DNA of 64,000 bases from Haematococcus lacustris. Taxonomy: Eukaryota; Chlorophyta; Chlorophyceae; Chlamydomonadales; Haematococcaceae. The number at the start of each line of letters is the position of its first letter. Position 1 is the first letter of the stretch. The stretch is taken from NCBI GenBank assembly GCA_030144725.1, contig JASKMD010000070.1, positions 35,496 to 99,495 of the forward strand. Reading direction: 5' to 3'. The notes below the pieces were generated by a model. It worked only from the letters and a program-made list of their open reading frames with translations. It ran no database searches and had not been told where the DNA came from. The translations under genes and the position numbers were made by a program. Shown piece by piece: positions 45,775 to 57,962 of the stretch.

Positions 45775-48700
45775 TCAGTGCTTCTCCGCCTTCACTTTCG
45801 ATTCTGGGTACGCGATGCTGCTCAAATAGCGCAGCGTCGGCATGTGCTCAGCGAAATGCAGGCTGGGTCGCGGGCCGAGCACCGCCGCACTGGCTGCGGA
45901 GCGATCGAACCCGTGAGACATCACACTCGGCTGGGAGCGCTCTGGCCCATTGAAGAGCACACTTCCCCGAGAGCGCTCTGGGCCGTTGAACATCATACTT
46001 CCGCGAGAGCGCTCTGGGCCACTGGGACCGTGGAAGAATGAACTCGCACGAGAGCGCTCTGGGCCACTGGACATCACGCTTGTTCGCGTGCGCAGCGCGT
46101 TGCCAACGCTTGCGCGGGTGCGCAGCAGTCCGTTGCTCGTCCCGCTGATGCGAGATATCAGCGCGCCCACCAAGCCGATGCTTGGCCGTGATCGCTCCGG
46201 CCCGTCGCCGACATCCATGCGCACGCGGCGCCAGCCAGGCTGCGTCTTCAGCTGCTTCTCCGTCACGAATAGTGTGTGGAAGCCGTGCGGCACGCGTCGC
46301 GGCAGGCGCACCCGGGCCAGCGGCTCCGGGTCCATGGTCTTGGCGTCGTACACGTTCATGGTGCTGGTGTCCAGGGTGGGGTCGTACACATACACCAGCA
46401 GGAACCCGTCGTCCTCTGCGCCAGGCAGGAGGCAAGGGGGGCAAGGGCTGAGGAAGGGCAGGGCAGAGGGTGCAGGGGGAGGCAGGAGTGAGCACGCTGC
46501 CAGGTTTCCCTGACTGAGAGCAGCAGGGAGCTGCCAGATGAGATGCCATGTCTAAGTACCATGGTGCCAGGTAAGTGCCTGAGTATGGGCGAACAGGGCA
46601 TGCCTATAACGATTGGGGTTGATCAGTGCTGTGCTGCATGCTGGCTCGGACTGCTCCTCATGCACACCTCCGTCACACTTCTGGGGGTTGTCATAGCGGG
46701 GTGTGAAGAACGCCTCCCCTCCCTGGCAGCCAGGAGGGAAGCTGATCTCAGCCACGCACGCATCCGTGCCAGCAGGTGTGCTCAGGTCGTACTGCAGCCA
46801 GCCAGACAACAGCAACAGGGTGCTGATGTTCGTAGGCACCCCGTGTTCGTGGCCACACTTCAATCAACATCGTCAACACCATTTATAGCAGATAAGCCAT
46901 GTGTGTTGCCGGTCTGTGACAGGGGTCTGGCAAGCGTGTAGGTGGAAGGCAGCCATGCCATGAAATATTGTGTTTGCCTACATGCTGGCTGAGACATGTG
47001 GCAGCAGGCCATTGAGGCAGGGCGCTTCACAATAGGCCTGGTGGGTGCGACTCACAGCTCCAGCCCAGGCTAGTGGCACGCTAGTGTTCGTCAATTCCGT
47101 GAGGGGCCGGGTGAGTAAGAGGTGCCCAGGTACACACCTTGGCAATGCCCACAAAGTCCCAGGTGGCGCCCCAGGTGAAACGTGTGGTGTAGCATGCATG
47201 GGCAGGGTTGACCATCGGGAAGTCGCAGTGCACGCCCGACATCTGTGGAGGGGCATCGAGGGGCAACAGCCGGGGGGGTCAGGCAGCAAGACGGGAGAGG
47301 CAGCATGGGTCCAAGAGGACAAAGTATCGGCCAGCAGGTTGCGGAATGGGGAGGGGCAGGGGTGGGTGGGAAGGGAGGGTGTACAGTCTGGGAGGGGGTG
47401 GACCAGAGTGTGAGCGGGGCGAGAAGGGATGACTGGGTGGGTGGCCCACGTGCTGCACTGTGGTGCTGCCGCAAGGGAGCTGACGAGGGCAGTGAAGGCT
47501 CTGCAGCTCCCCATTGATTGCCTAGCCAGGTAGGAGCTTGCTGACAGTCAGATGAGGCCAGTGCAGGGTTGGGTGTGCTTGCTATGCCCTCACCTGGTGG
47601 CTGCTGTAGCCGCCGGTGGCTGGGTCAAGCACGTACTTCACCAGTCGCTGCTTTTCCTCATCACAAAACCCACTCCTGCAGGCGGAGGAGCGCACACTTG
47701 CCCTCACCAACATGCCCTCTTGCTGTTACGCGGCCATGATCCTGCACTGCTGTACTATGCTGCCAGAGGAGGCAGCAGGCAGTTTGATGTCAAGACATCA
47801 GCACCAAAGCTGCATGCATGAAGGGTGCCGCTGCATGCAGTGTCAATGCTAGTCACGATGCTCCCTCTGCACATGGGCAGGTGGAGGGGGCCTGGGGGGG
47901 AGGGGCAGCACCATGGCACCTCATCACTTCCTGGCCTGCTGGGGGTACTAGCACTGTGTCCTGTGTCCTTTGTCCTGTGTGGGATGATGCATTAACGCTG
48001 AAGGTAGTGTACACAGTACACAGGCTAGCGACCATGTATACGAAGCTGCTTACCCATCCTTGCGCCTCTGCATCCCTCCAGCCAAACCCTGCAGCCTGAG
48101 CAACCACTACTGGTCTGGCTCAAATGGAGGCCCTAGTGAGGGACAAAGGGACGGCTTACCCATCCTTCTTCTCAAACTCGAATGCGAGCTTGGGGTACGT
48201 GCACAGCACCAGGTGCACCCGCCCATCCTCATCCTCCCATGCATTGGCAGCTGCAGCCACACACACACACACAGCGGGATGAGACGGTGTCAGCGAGCCA
48301 TCAGGCCAGGGCAGTGAGGGGCCGCTGAAGAGTGAGGGGCCTTGTGTACAGGTGCAGGGGCATGGCATGGACCTACAGGCTTGGCGCCAATGAGGGGCCA
48401 GGCGGAGCTCATCGAGCTGCATCTCACAGTGTGCCCATCAGGCCATGGCTTGCAGCGGGCCTCCTCCCCACCGGCCTCGCTCCGACCCTGCCTAGCGCTC
48501 ACTGTGGAAGGCGAAGAAGGCCGGCAGCTCGATCCATTGCACGGGCGCGGGCTTGGCGTTCGGGTGCTCCACGTCGCAATTGCAGCCGGGTGCGTCGCGC
48601 CGCAGCAAGCCGATGCGAGCGCGCTTGTCCGCCCGGAACACGACCGGCAGGTTGTTCCCATGCATCATGTGCTGCAAGGAGGAGGTGGGACGCCGGTGCT

Positions 48701-51122
48701 GTGATCAAGGCAAAGGAGTGCTCCCAATCTGCTGCGTGGCTCTCCTATGATGTGGCAGCAGGCATGTCTACAGTGTGCTACTTCTGTGTGATGTTTGTTT
48801 TGAAACAGTTGGGATGTTCGAAAACTGAACTTCGACATGGGAAATGACCATCACTGACCTCGGGATCAAAGCACAAGGGCAGGTGCAGCAGCACCACGTA
48901 GTTCTCTGTCATGGCGCAGTCGTGGGCCATCACGGGGAAAGGCACATCAATGGCCCACTGTGGTCAAAGCACCACAGAGCAGCCATGCAAGCCATTAACA
49001 TACAGCAAGGCGGAGAGGAGGTGGGCCATAGGGGCAGCAGCTCAGACACCTTGCATGTCTCTCCCAGCAGACAAGAGGCCAGTCACGCGAGGCTTGCAGT
49101 GGCAACCACAGCCAAGGCTAGTAATGCACACGTACTGAGCACTCAAGTACGCTGGCATGCATCCTGCACTGTATGTCATATCCTGGAGTTCCCTAGCCAG
49201 TGACGCAGGGCTGGAGAGTTGCAGTCATCACTCATCATCAGTCAGTCATCACTCCATGAATCTCTCTGGAAACCAATTTTGCTTGAAAAGGCCACCGGCC
49301 GTCTTAATGTACAGTGAGTGAAAGCACAGAGGGGCACAGAGGTGGGTGTGGTGAGGTATGAGTTGGCCTTGCTCACCTGCTTTGTGAGGTCCCCGGTGGC
49401 TGACATCATGCCAGCACGGAAATAGGGCTTCTTGACAAAGTTGTAGCCGAAGAAGAACATCTCCCCTGCAACCAGAGCACACACCGTTTGCAGGAAGTCT
49501 GGCATCTGCCCATCGTGTGCAGCATACTAAGACAAGCAAGGCAGAAGGCATAGCATAGCGGCAGCATTATCACACAGCTGTGCCGTGCTGGTTATCACTA
49601 TAGGGCGAGTGTACTGTGGAACGGACTGGAAGCTAAATAGGCACTGCCTGCATCACGTGCTGCCTGACCTGTCTTGGGGTCCAGCTTGGGGTGCGCAGTG
49701 AAGGGCCCGGGGTAGGCGGCGTTGCCGTCCTCAGGGGTCAGGCGGCCCACCGTCTCCAACACGCCATCACACAGTACCTACACACCACCCTCTGCTGCGT
49801 TGTGGCTACGGGCAAGACTGGCATGCTAGTTGGCTACTGCTGGCGCTTCTGCTACTGCTGCAATGCAGTGGTGACAGCAGCCATGGTGGTGGCCCTGCTG
49901 CTGGTTGTGCGCTGGTGTCGGTGCTTGGGTGGCCTAGTGTCTAAAGCAATACGCACAGGAACGCAGGGCAACAGTGGTGCTACTAGCACACCTGGATCTG
50001 ATTGCCCTGGACCTGGTTGCCTGGAGGTATGGAAGCTAGGCTTGGGTATGTTGCATGGGGTCAGCCAGGAGCAGCTACCTTCATGTGGTAGGGCAGGTCT
50101 GTCTCTGTCAAGGCCAGCAGCTTCTTGGCGTGGAACACAAGCGCTGTGTTGGCGGTGCCATTGCCCTGGTCGGCCCGGATGATGCCCATGGCTGACTTCA
50201 GGCTGTCCAGCAGCAGCAGCAGCAGCCCACGTTTGCCGCACATGTCGCCCACCTGCAGCAGTAGAAGCGGCATCATGTGTTGGCATATGCGTCAGGGTGG
50301 TGCTGACTGTACAGGACACAGGCTGTGATGGCCAGCACTGCCTCACCTTCAAGAACAACGGCCTCTTGGCAGCCATCTCTTGCTGCAGCCTTTCAGTTCT
50401 GATGAAACGGTTGGCATACGACGCCTGCCCGTTCTTCATGCGCACGCCATGCACCATGCCTGGAGACAGAAAGGTTTTATGCTTTGTGTCTGGCTAGATA
50501 AGGGAGGAGGCCTTTTCTGTTGCTGGTATGCATGGCTAAGCTTGCTGCTGGGGGCACCGTCAAGAGTCGCCTGGCCAGTTTCTCACCGTCGCCGTCGAAC
50601 CAGTGGTAGCTGCCTTGCGGCTTAAAGTACGGGTTGGGACCTGCAGCGCCAGTGCGGGCAGGTGGTCGGGCGCGGTGCAAGCGCACAGCATGCAAGCTTG
50701 TCCGGTCTCGACGGGACTTCGAATTCGCCCCTGACTCCCCGACCTGCTTTGGACCTCACCGTTGCGCATGAAGATGCCCTTAAGCTCCAAGGGAAGTGTG
50801 CCGTCGACCGGCAAGTCCGCATCTGTACTTTCTTCGTCGACGGGGCCGAAGTTGCCGGAGAGGAAGGTGTTGTCCTCGCCACTCACGTCGACGACCAGCA
50901 TGTCATACAGCGAGCTCACGATGTGCCTGTGCAGAAAAATGCTTCTCACTGTTCACGGACCGGCCTACACACAAGTTTTCATGCTTCACTGACGCACCTT
51001 CTTCGCTTCCATACATACATTGCCCCAGCCAGAGGCACGAGCACCTTCAGAGGGAGATGCTTTCTCAGTTGCAGCAGCTGCTGCGCTTTGCGACTCGATG
51101 CTCGGCGAATGTTGAGATACAT
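45775..51122 (-). CDS. Carotenoid cleavage oxygenase 1, with repeat-bearing C-terminal extension
   Basis: Fourteen exons in phase, 713 codons: 51122-50998, 50926-50760, 50640-50587, 50459-50347, 50252-50079, 49777-49669, 49465-49377, 48957-48859, 48671-48503, 48250-48160, 47675-47594, 47242-47138, 46791-46668, 46415-45775. The fold is the RPE65/CCD seven-bladed propeller, which cleaves or isomerises carotenoid double bonds with a non-heme iron. The four His ligands are visible: FTAHPKLDP (~240), VMAHDCAMTENY (~289), FFAFHTANAWE (~366) and RVPHGFHTLF (~547). Other landmarks are GIFMRNG, YHWFDGDG, YPGPFTAHP and DFPMVNP. The N-terminus MYLNIRRASSRKAQQ plus a hydrophobic stretch (VLVPLAGAMYVW) suggests organelle targeting or membrane attachment. 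After residue ~562 comes a ~150-residue tail with repeated GPERSR motifs, absent from the tandem paralogue. Substrate and cleavage site cannot be inferred. Confidence 0.95.
45890..46200 (-). repeat. Degenerate tandem repeats coding GPERSR units
   Basis: In the last exon of carotenoid oxygenase 1, a ~30-36-bp unit recurs about six times, coding GPERSR followed by small and hydrophobic residues (GSMMFN, GSVLFN, ASSFFH). Arg/Ser-rich spacing hints at phosphorylation or protein binding. Confidence 0.8.
46912..46962. repeat. Dispersed repeat family R2, partial copy
   Basis: A 50-bp match to the first part of R2 (tgtgacaggggtctggcaagcgtgtaggtgg region), within intron 12 to 13 of carotenoid oxygenase 1. 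Confidence 0.5.
48103..48152. repeat. Dispersed repeat family R2, partial copy at a splice donor
   Basis: A 50-bp match to the end of R2 (actactggtctggctcaaat, then ggaggccctagtgagggac). It stops one base before the gtaagc donor (48154-48159, minus strand) of carotenoid oxygenase 1 exon 10, so the repeat forms the intron's first bases after the donor. Confidence 0.65.
49134..49272 (-). repeat. Dispersed repeat R3, minus-oriented copy
   Basis: Reverse complement of 45300-45434, in the intron between exons 7 and 8 of carotenoid oxygenase 1. Confidence 0.7.
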
Positions 51123-52616
51123 GGTGGAGTTGCGTTGTTCCGGTTCGATGCACAGTGTAAAGCTGGGGGATGTATACACACACGCGAGCCAGGTGTGACC
51201 TTTGTGGGTCGGGTTTCCGAAGTCGGTTGCCAAAGTTGTTACTGGGCGTCGACACTACAAAGCGCAGACACCTTTTCGCACACTACGCTTAGGTACAGTC
51301 CGAACAGTTTACAACCAGCAGTATTCACCCACAACACCACCACCACAACCACCACCCCCACCCAGCCTGATGTACAGAATGCAGGTCCCATCTCCACAGC
51401 CTCCACCACGATTCAAACACAATGAACACTACATAACCACCAACACTATGCTGGGTGACAAGGCTTGCAAGGCATCTGATCAAGGAGCACAAGGCAACAC
51501 GATGTGCAAGAGCTATTGTACTACACAACAAACAAGGAGTTTACTACTTGCAAGGCAACTGACTAGCAGTGCAACCCTATGCCCATGTCTTCCACATGAC
51601 CCCCGTGCTAGCGGTACAGCCTCCACATCTGTGCATTTCTTTCACCGCTGCCTTGCTGGCAAGCTGCCTATGACGTTCACGAGACAGGGTTTGTCGGTTC
51701 TGCACAGCCTAGTAGGGCGCCTGGTAGCCAGCTGGCCGGGAGCATGCATGGCATCCAGCCCCTTCCAGCTGCCGGCTTCCCATGCCATGGGCCATGCCAT
51801 GCCATGCCATGCCATGCACATGGGTGGTGCTTCTGCTGCTCCTGCAACACAACTCCACGTGGTTGGCAGCTGTGAGCATCATGACCCACCCATTTGATGA
51901 TGTCTTGCACGATGAACACCAAGGTCACTGCATCGAGACCTACGCCTAGACTGCAGTTGGCAGCTGGCCAACTGAGGTTCAGACTGGACTTGTATGTTGC
52001 CAAGGGCATGGCTCAGTGCCCTGCCTGCTGTGGTGACCATCAAAATCCCTGACTGTTCGTTGCAGTGTCCAGCGCTACAACTACTTGGAGGGCATGTATT
52101 TGGAAGCAGACCTTCAGCATGGAGCATGCTCGCACAACCTGATGCATGCATGGACCTGAGCACTTGTGACAGAGAGCGCATTGAAGGTGGCAGTGTAGGG
52201 CGGTGCGGAGAGACCACACTGGCTCAGTACAAACGCAATGAGCTGAGGGGGAAGAGCCTTTCCGACCCCATCGCATGGGGCCTTCCTAAGCATGCAATGC
52301 TGTGATTCTTTGGTGGTGGGGACTGCTCATGACAACTTATTGTACATCAGAGATGCTGAGCTGCTAGCCTCTGCGGCTGCATGGGTGCATGAAGCCACAT
52401 GGGCCGCATGCCCCATGCACACCATGTCATGCAACTGCTACTATTGTGCGCTGAAAAGTATTGTACCCCATGGCCCAAAGCAAGTTGCAGTGAACAGTGT
52501 GCGCCCCATGCTGCTGGCTGTTCTTGTTACCCAGCCCAGGAGCTGTTGCCCAACCCACATGGCCCAGGTCCTGCTGGCCGCCTCTCCTCTGCCCAGCAGC
52601 GGCTGCCCAGGCATGG
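51123..52616. other. Spacer between the tandem carotenoid oxygenase genes
   Basis: 1.5 kb with the promoter of oxygenase 1 (minus) and the 3' region of oxygenase 2. It contains an ACC/ACA-rich simple tract at 51325-51365 and a ccatg tandem at 51788-51817. The plus-strand ORFs here have no recognisable domain and look spurious. Confidence 0.45.
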
Positions 52617-54356
52617 TCAGTGTAGGCGGGGAGGAGTCTGTGCCTGCAGCTGCTTCTCCGTCATGAAGAGTGTGTGGAAGCCGTGCGGTACGCGTCGCGG
52701 CAGGCGCACCCGGGCCAGCGGCTCCGGGTCCATGGTCTTGGCGTCGTACACGTTCATGGTGCTGGTGTCCAGGGTGGGGTCGTACACATACACCAGCAGG
52801 AAGCCGTCGTCCTCTGCGCCAGGCAGGAGGCAAAGGGGGTAGGCTGCCTGGGGCAGTGCTGTGGCAGGTTGAGGCCAGCGCCCTTCACGACCAGCGTTGC
52901 AGGTCAGGCAAGGGGTGGTGGCAGGGTGGTGGCTCACAGCATGAGGCAGGGCAAGGGCGCAGTGCCCTAGCAGAGCTTTGGTGCCCTGTAGGCCCTTGTG
53001 AGGGAGGGAGCGAAGGAAGCAAGGGCAGCAGGGAGGGGTAAAAGGAGGCAAGGGCAGCAGGGAGGGCTTAGAGCCAGCAAGGGCAGCAGGGAGGGCTAAA
53101 GGAGGCAAGGGCAGCAGCATGTCAGCTGGCATGGCAGGCACGAGGTTGTGCGCACCACAATGAGCGACACCTCATGCACCTCATGCAACAACACAAACAC
53201 CGACCTCCTTGGCACATGGCAGGCTCATCATGCCGCGGCTGGAAATAGGCCTCGCCGCCTTCACACCCCTCAGGGTATTGGATCAGCGCCACACACGCAT
53301 CTTGGCCGGCCGGGGTCGCCAGGTCAAACTGCAGCCTCGCAGCAGGCAGGCAGCGCAGGCACAGGTGTTGCTTCAACTTGCAGGGCAGTATGCTATGAGC
53401 TGCTGATGAGGATGTCCACCTTGTGCATGTCCCTGCTCATCCCAGAGTACCAGCAGCACATCCTGGCATTGCCTGACAGGCCGTAAGCCGGCTGGAAGGG
53501 GCTGGTGAGCAGGAGGTGCGCCCTGCCAAGGCCTGGACGCTACCCTGTACACACCTTGGCGATGCCTGAGAGACCCCAGGTGGCACCCCAGGCGTAGCGA
53601 GTGGTGTAGCATGCATGGGCAGGGTTGACCATCGGGAAGTCGCAGTGCACGCCTGACACCTGTGGCGGGGCACCGTGGGGCAACAGCCAGGGGGGGCAGG
53701 CAGAAGGGAGGATGGAGGCAGAGGAAGGGGAGGGTGAAGAGGAGTTTAGGGGAAATCTTGTTTCAGAGGGGCAGTAGGGCAGCACGTGGGGTGGACAACT
53801 CCCATGGCCACTTCATAATGCATAGCGTGAGGATGGGGAGGATGGGGAGGATGGGAGGGTACGCACTCCCCTCCCAGACATGTAGTCCTGCCACAGCCAT
53901 GGTCCTGCCGGCGTGCCTGCCGCATGCCTTTGCCACTGTCATGCAGGGCAACCGTTTTTCAAGAGCCTTGCATGCATGCATGTTGCTATTTGAGTGCTTG
54001 TGCCCAGGGAAGGGTGCCACTGTCAGCCAGCGAGTGGGAGGTAGATGACAACGAGAACCTGCAGCCGCACCTGACCTGTGCTTTTACTGCCACAGCCTGC
54101 CTGGGCGGGGAGCGGTAAAGGAACCGACCTGGTGGGAGGCATGGGTGCCTGACGCAGGGTCCATCACGTAGTGCACTAAGCGCGGCTTCAGGTCGTCAGG
54201 CACCTCACACCTGCAGCCGGCCTCACGGTACAATCAGAGGGGTCTGGCAGCCTGCCTGCCTGCCTGCCTGCCTGTGCCTGACAAGATTGCTGACATACAA
54301 TCAGTGGCGTCAGGTGGGAGCGGTGAACAGCCCTGGCAGTAAAAGGCAGTACAAAG

Positions 54357-54393
<37 letters not shown>

Positions 54394-57300
54394 TAGACAA
54401 GCGTAACCATCAGGCTGTGGCTAGCAACTGGGCTAGCATGTCGTGAGCATGGCTACACTGCCGCAGCAACATCATTGCCAGCAGTCGTCACCAGTGCACA
54501 CATACCACTGCAAGCAGGCCTGCAGGCGTGAGACAGGGCAGGAAGGGTGCTGGGCAACTGTGGCCACTTGTAAGCAAGCTATTTGATCCATTCTAATACA
54601 CAGCACAGTGTGATGGCAGGCCTGGATGCTGTCCAGCTGCTCACTTATGCTTTTTTTCAAAGTCAAAGTCGAACTTGGGGTACGTGCACAGCACCAGGTG
54701 CACCCGCCCATCCTCATCCTCCCATGCGTTGGCAGCTGCAGCCACACGCACCCACACACACGGCGGGATGAGATGGTGTCAGCCAGCCATCAGGCCAGGA
54801 AGTGAGGGGACGCTGAAGAGTGAGGAGCCTTGTGTACAGGTGCAGGTGTAGGGGCATCGCATGGACCTACAGGCTTGGCGCCAGTGAGGGGCCAGGCGGA
54901 GCTCATCAAGCTGCATCTCTCAGTGTGCCCATCAGGCCATGGCTTGCAGCGGGCTATTCCCGCACCAGCCTCAGCCTCAGTCGACCCTGCCTAGCGCTCA
55001 CTGTGGAAGGCGAAGAAGGCCGGCAGTTCGAACCACTGCACGGGCGCGGGCTTGGCGTTGGGGTTCTCCACATCGCAGCCGCAGCCCGGCATGTCCCGGC
55101 ACAACAGGCCGATGCGAGCGCGCTTGTTAGGCTTGAACACCACTGGCAGGTTGTCGCCCATCGCAAGTTGCTGTTATGCAAGCACGGCATTAACGTTGGA
55201 CCATAGAATACCTTGTTGCTCAATTCCCACGACTTGCACCTATCAGAACTCTTCACGTCGACAACGCATCGCCAACGGAAGGCGACAGCTGACGGGCTTC
55301 ATTGACTACACAAGCCTTCGTGTCAAGCCTTCGTGTCATCGCGCAGGCCCGTGTGGCTGCTGTAGCACCACGCTGCTCTCCTGTGATTCCCTGTGCTGCA
55401 GCCGTCGCTTCATCATATGCGCTGTTCATAGCCATGTGCAAGTTCATAGCCATGTGCAAGCTGTTCATAGCCATGTGCAAGTGACCAGGTGAGTGATGTG
55501 CACCAAGTAGACCAGGTGATTTAATCTGTGATGCCGGGATCGATGCACATGCCTTTTTAGACGCACTGACCTTCGGGTCGAAGCAGAGCGGTAGGTGCAG
55601 CAGCACGGCATATTTTTCAGTCATGCCGCAGTCATGGGCCATCACGGGGTAAGGCACGTCGATAACCCACTGCGCACAGACCAGTGCAAGGAATGTGCAC
55701 AAGAGTGATGAAAACACTCAGTGCTTGACGCTCATGGTTGGTTGCTAATGCCCCTGTGGCTTCTAGGAGGCTGAGTGGGGCTGATCTTGCCAGGATGAGG
55801 TTAGGTGCAGGGTGAGAAATGGTGGAGGGGGGAGGGTGCAGCAGGGGGGAGGGCAAGACAGTGTGAGCAGGCAGCCTCACGAGGGTGAGGTAAGCATGGC
55901 GGAGCGCAGCCAACGGCGGGGCCAGGCAGGGCTTACCTGCCGTGATACCTCCCCTGATGCCGCCACCATGCCTGCCCTGAAGTATGGCTTGGCATCGAAG
56001 CTGTAGCCGAAGAAAAACATCTCACCTGCAGCCAGAGCAAACACCTTACCTCAATCAGCCTTCTGCAACCACATCGCTAAAAATGGATCACTTATCCTTT
56101 CATAAGGTCTGACATAGCCTCAACCCCATCTAGGGCATGCATGTTGCGTGACATGACACAAATGCTGAGGGGGTGGCTCCAGCGGGCATGCTGGTTGTTG
56201 ATGACAGGTATGGCAGTCGCAGCTGACATGGCACCAGCAGAGAAAACACCATCCCTAGCAAAGGGTTTTACAACATTGCCTTTGCTTTGGTACTAGATGC
56301 CTGCTGGGGTAACAAGGGAGGTGCTGCCCAAGGAAATGGGATTGCATGCAGGCTGCCCGCTGGGCTTAAGCACACAGGTGGTCAACCAGGCACTGCCTGC
56401 ATCACGTGCTGCCTGACCTGTCTTGGGGTCCAGCTTGGGGTGCGCAGTGAAGGGGCCAGGGTAGGCGGCGTTGCCGTCCTTGAGGGTCAGGCGGCCCACC
56501 GTCTCCACTACCCCGTTACACAGCACACGCAACTGCATGCATGCAGCAGCATTGGTTGTACTGGCTGCCTCCTGCAGCATCCTCTAAAGCGAAGGTGCCA
56601 TGAAGGCCTTGTCAGCCCCAACCTGTGAGCCATAGCTGCCCACCATGCTACCCCACAACGGTATGGCAGCAGCTTGGCAGCGGTATGGCAGCGGTGTGGC
56701 AGCGGTGTGGCAGCGGTATGGCAGTGGTGTGGCAGCGGTATGGCAGCGGTGTGGCAGCATGGCAACTTGGCAATAGTATCCCATGTCTGCACACCATGTA
56801 AGGCAGGTCTCCCTCATGCAGCGCCAGCAGGCGCCGGGCATGATACACCAGGGAGGTGTTGGCGGTGCCCGTGCCCTCGCCCGTGAGGATGGACCCCACC
56901 ACCGCCTTTGCCTTGTCCAGCAGCACCAGCAGCAAGCCGCGGGTGCCGTGCAGGTCGCCCATCTGCGAGTCACAGTAGGCAGCCACAGCTGCTGAAGCGT
57001 ACAGACAATGTGCACTGCCATCATCAGCACCAGCACTCCCGCTTGCCGACCTGTGGTAAGCCACTCCTGCCTGAAAAATGAGTCTTCTGAATCACACTTG
57101 CATCAATACAAACAGTGGGAAGGAGCATGCAGACCTAAACATGCGATGCTGGGCATGCCACCGGGCGCACTGTAATGGCGCTCTGCGCATCTTATTCGCA
57201 CCTTGAGAAACATCGGCTTTTGCGCCTCCTTCTCTTGTTGCAGCCGTGCGGTCTTGATGTAGCTGTTCGCATAGGACGCACGTCCCCCTTTGACACGCAC

Positions 57301-57962
57301 ACTATGCACCATGCCTGCAGGGGTGCGAGAGCCATGCAGCTGCAGTAACCAGCAACCTAAGGACTGAATATAAACTCTGCCTTGCTGTGATTTTGCTAGA
57401 GTGCTCGGGCATGGCATAGTGTCGTTGAATGCCATTGCATGGACCCGGGCGCGGCGCGACCCGTGTAATTGTGCGGGTACTCGCCGTCGCCATCGAACCA
57501 GTGCAGCTTCCCCAAAGGCTTGAAGTAGGGATTGGGGCCTGCAGGCGGGGGTCAACGCATGGGGCCGGTCTAGAAACACTTCGCCCGCCGGGTCGTCGCG
57601 CACGTTGACCTTACCATTTCTCATGAACAAACCCTGGAGCTCGGGCGGCATGATGCCCTCCACTGGCAGCTCCGCCTCTGCGATTTCGCAGTCGCCATAA
57701 TGTCCGGCGAAGTTGCCTGTTGCGAGGTTGTTTGCGTCCGCTGCCGATTTGGGTAGGATTGCGTCGAAGACTGCAGCTATAATGTGCCTGCGGCCGCACA
57801 CGCCCGTCAGACCTCGTCAGCGCAGTAACGCTGACACCCGCCACGTCAGTACCTTCGGAACTGCCAGGCATAGGCGAGGGTGGCCCCTGTCGCCAATGGC
57901 ACTACCCAGTTCGCAGTACGGGCTATGATAGGGTTGAACGAGTCGGTGTTCGACATGCTCAT
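52617..57962 (-). CDS. Carotenoid cleavage oxygenase 2 (tandem paralogue)
   Basis: Fourteen exons in phase, 562 codons: 57962-57853, 57787-57615, 57538-57485, 57314-57202, 56962-56795, 56532-56418, 56025-55937, 55669-55571, 55170-55002, 54735-54645, 54210-54129, 53659-53555, 53328-53205, 52813-52617. All introns fall at the positions and phases seen in paralogue 1. Iron ligands are kept in FTAHPKLDP, VMAHDCGMTEKY, FFAFHTANAWE and RVPHGFHTLF. The N-terminus MSMSNTDSFNPIIARTANWV followed by a hydrophobic stretch differs from paralogue 1, and the protein ends at KQLQAQTPPRLH without the GPERSR tail. The donor of exon 3 is GC (gacg/gcgagt), where paralogue 1 has GT. Divergence in the N-terminal exons is larger than in exons 9, 10 and 14. 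Function is as for paralogue 1; specificity may differ. Confidence 0.95.
54250..54276. repeat. (CCTG)n microsatellite
   Basis: About six CCTG units in intron 10 to 11 of carotenoid oxygenase 2. A second array, (CAGC)n, is at 54357-54392 in the same intron. Confidence 0.9.
54357..54392. repeat. (CAGC)n microsatellite
   Basis: About nine CAGC units in the same intron as the CCTG array; complementary in composition. Confidence 0.9.
56664..56764. repeat. 11-bp minisatellite in oxygenase 2 intron
   Basis: About nine copies of ggcagcggtat/ggcagcggtgt between exons 5 and 6 of carotenoid oxygenase 2. It stays intronic in the model. Confidence 0.9.

Noticed and set aside
52617..52660. Premature truncation of carotenoid oxygenase 2
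   Set aside because: All catalytic blocks lie upstream and the end falls where the family usually ends; the longer paralogue is the unusual one.
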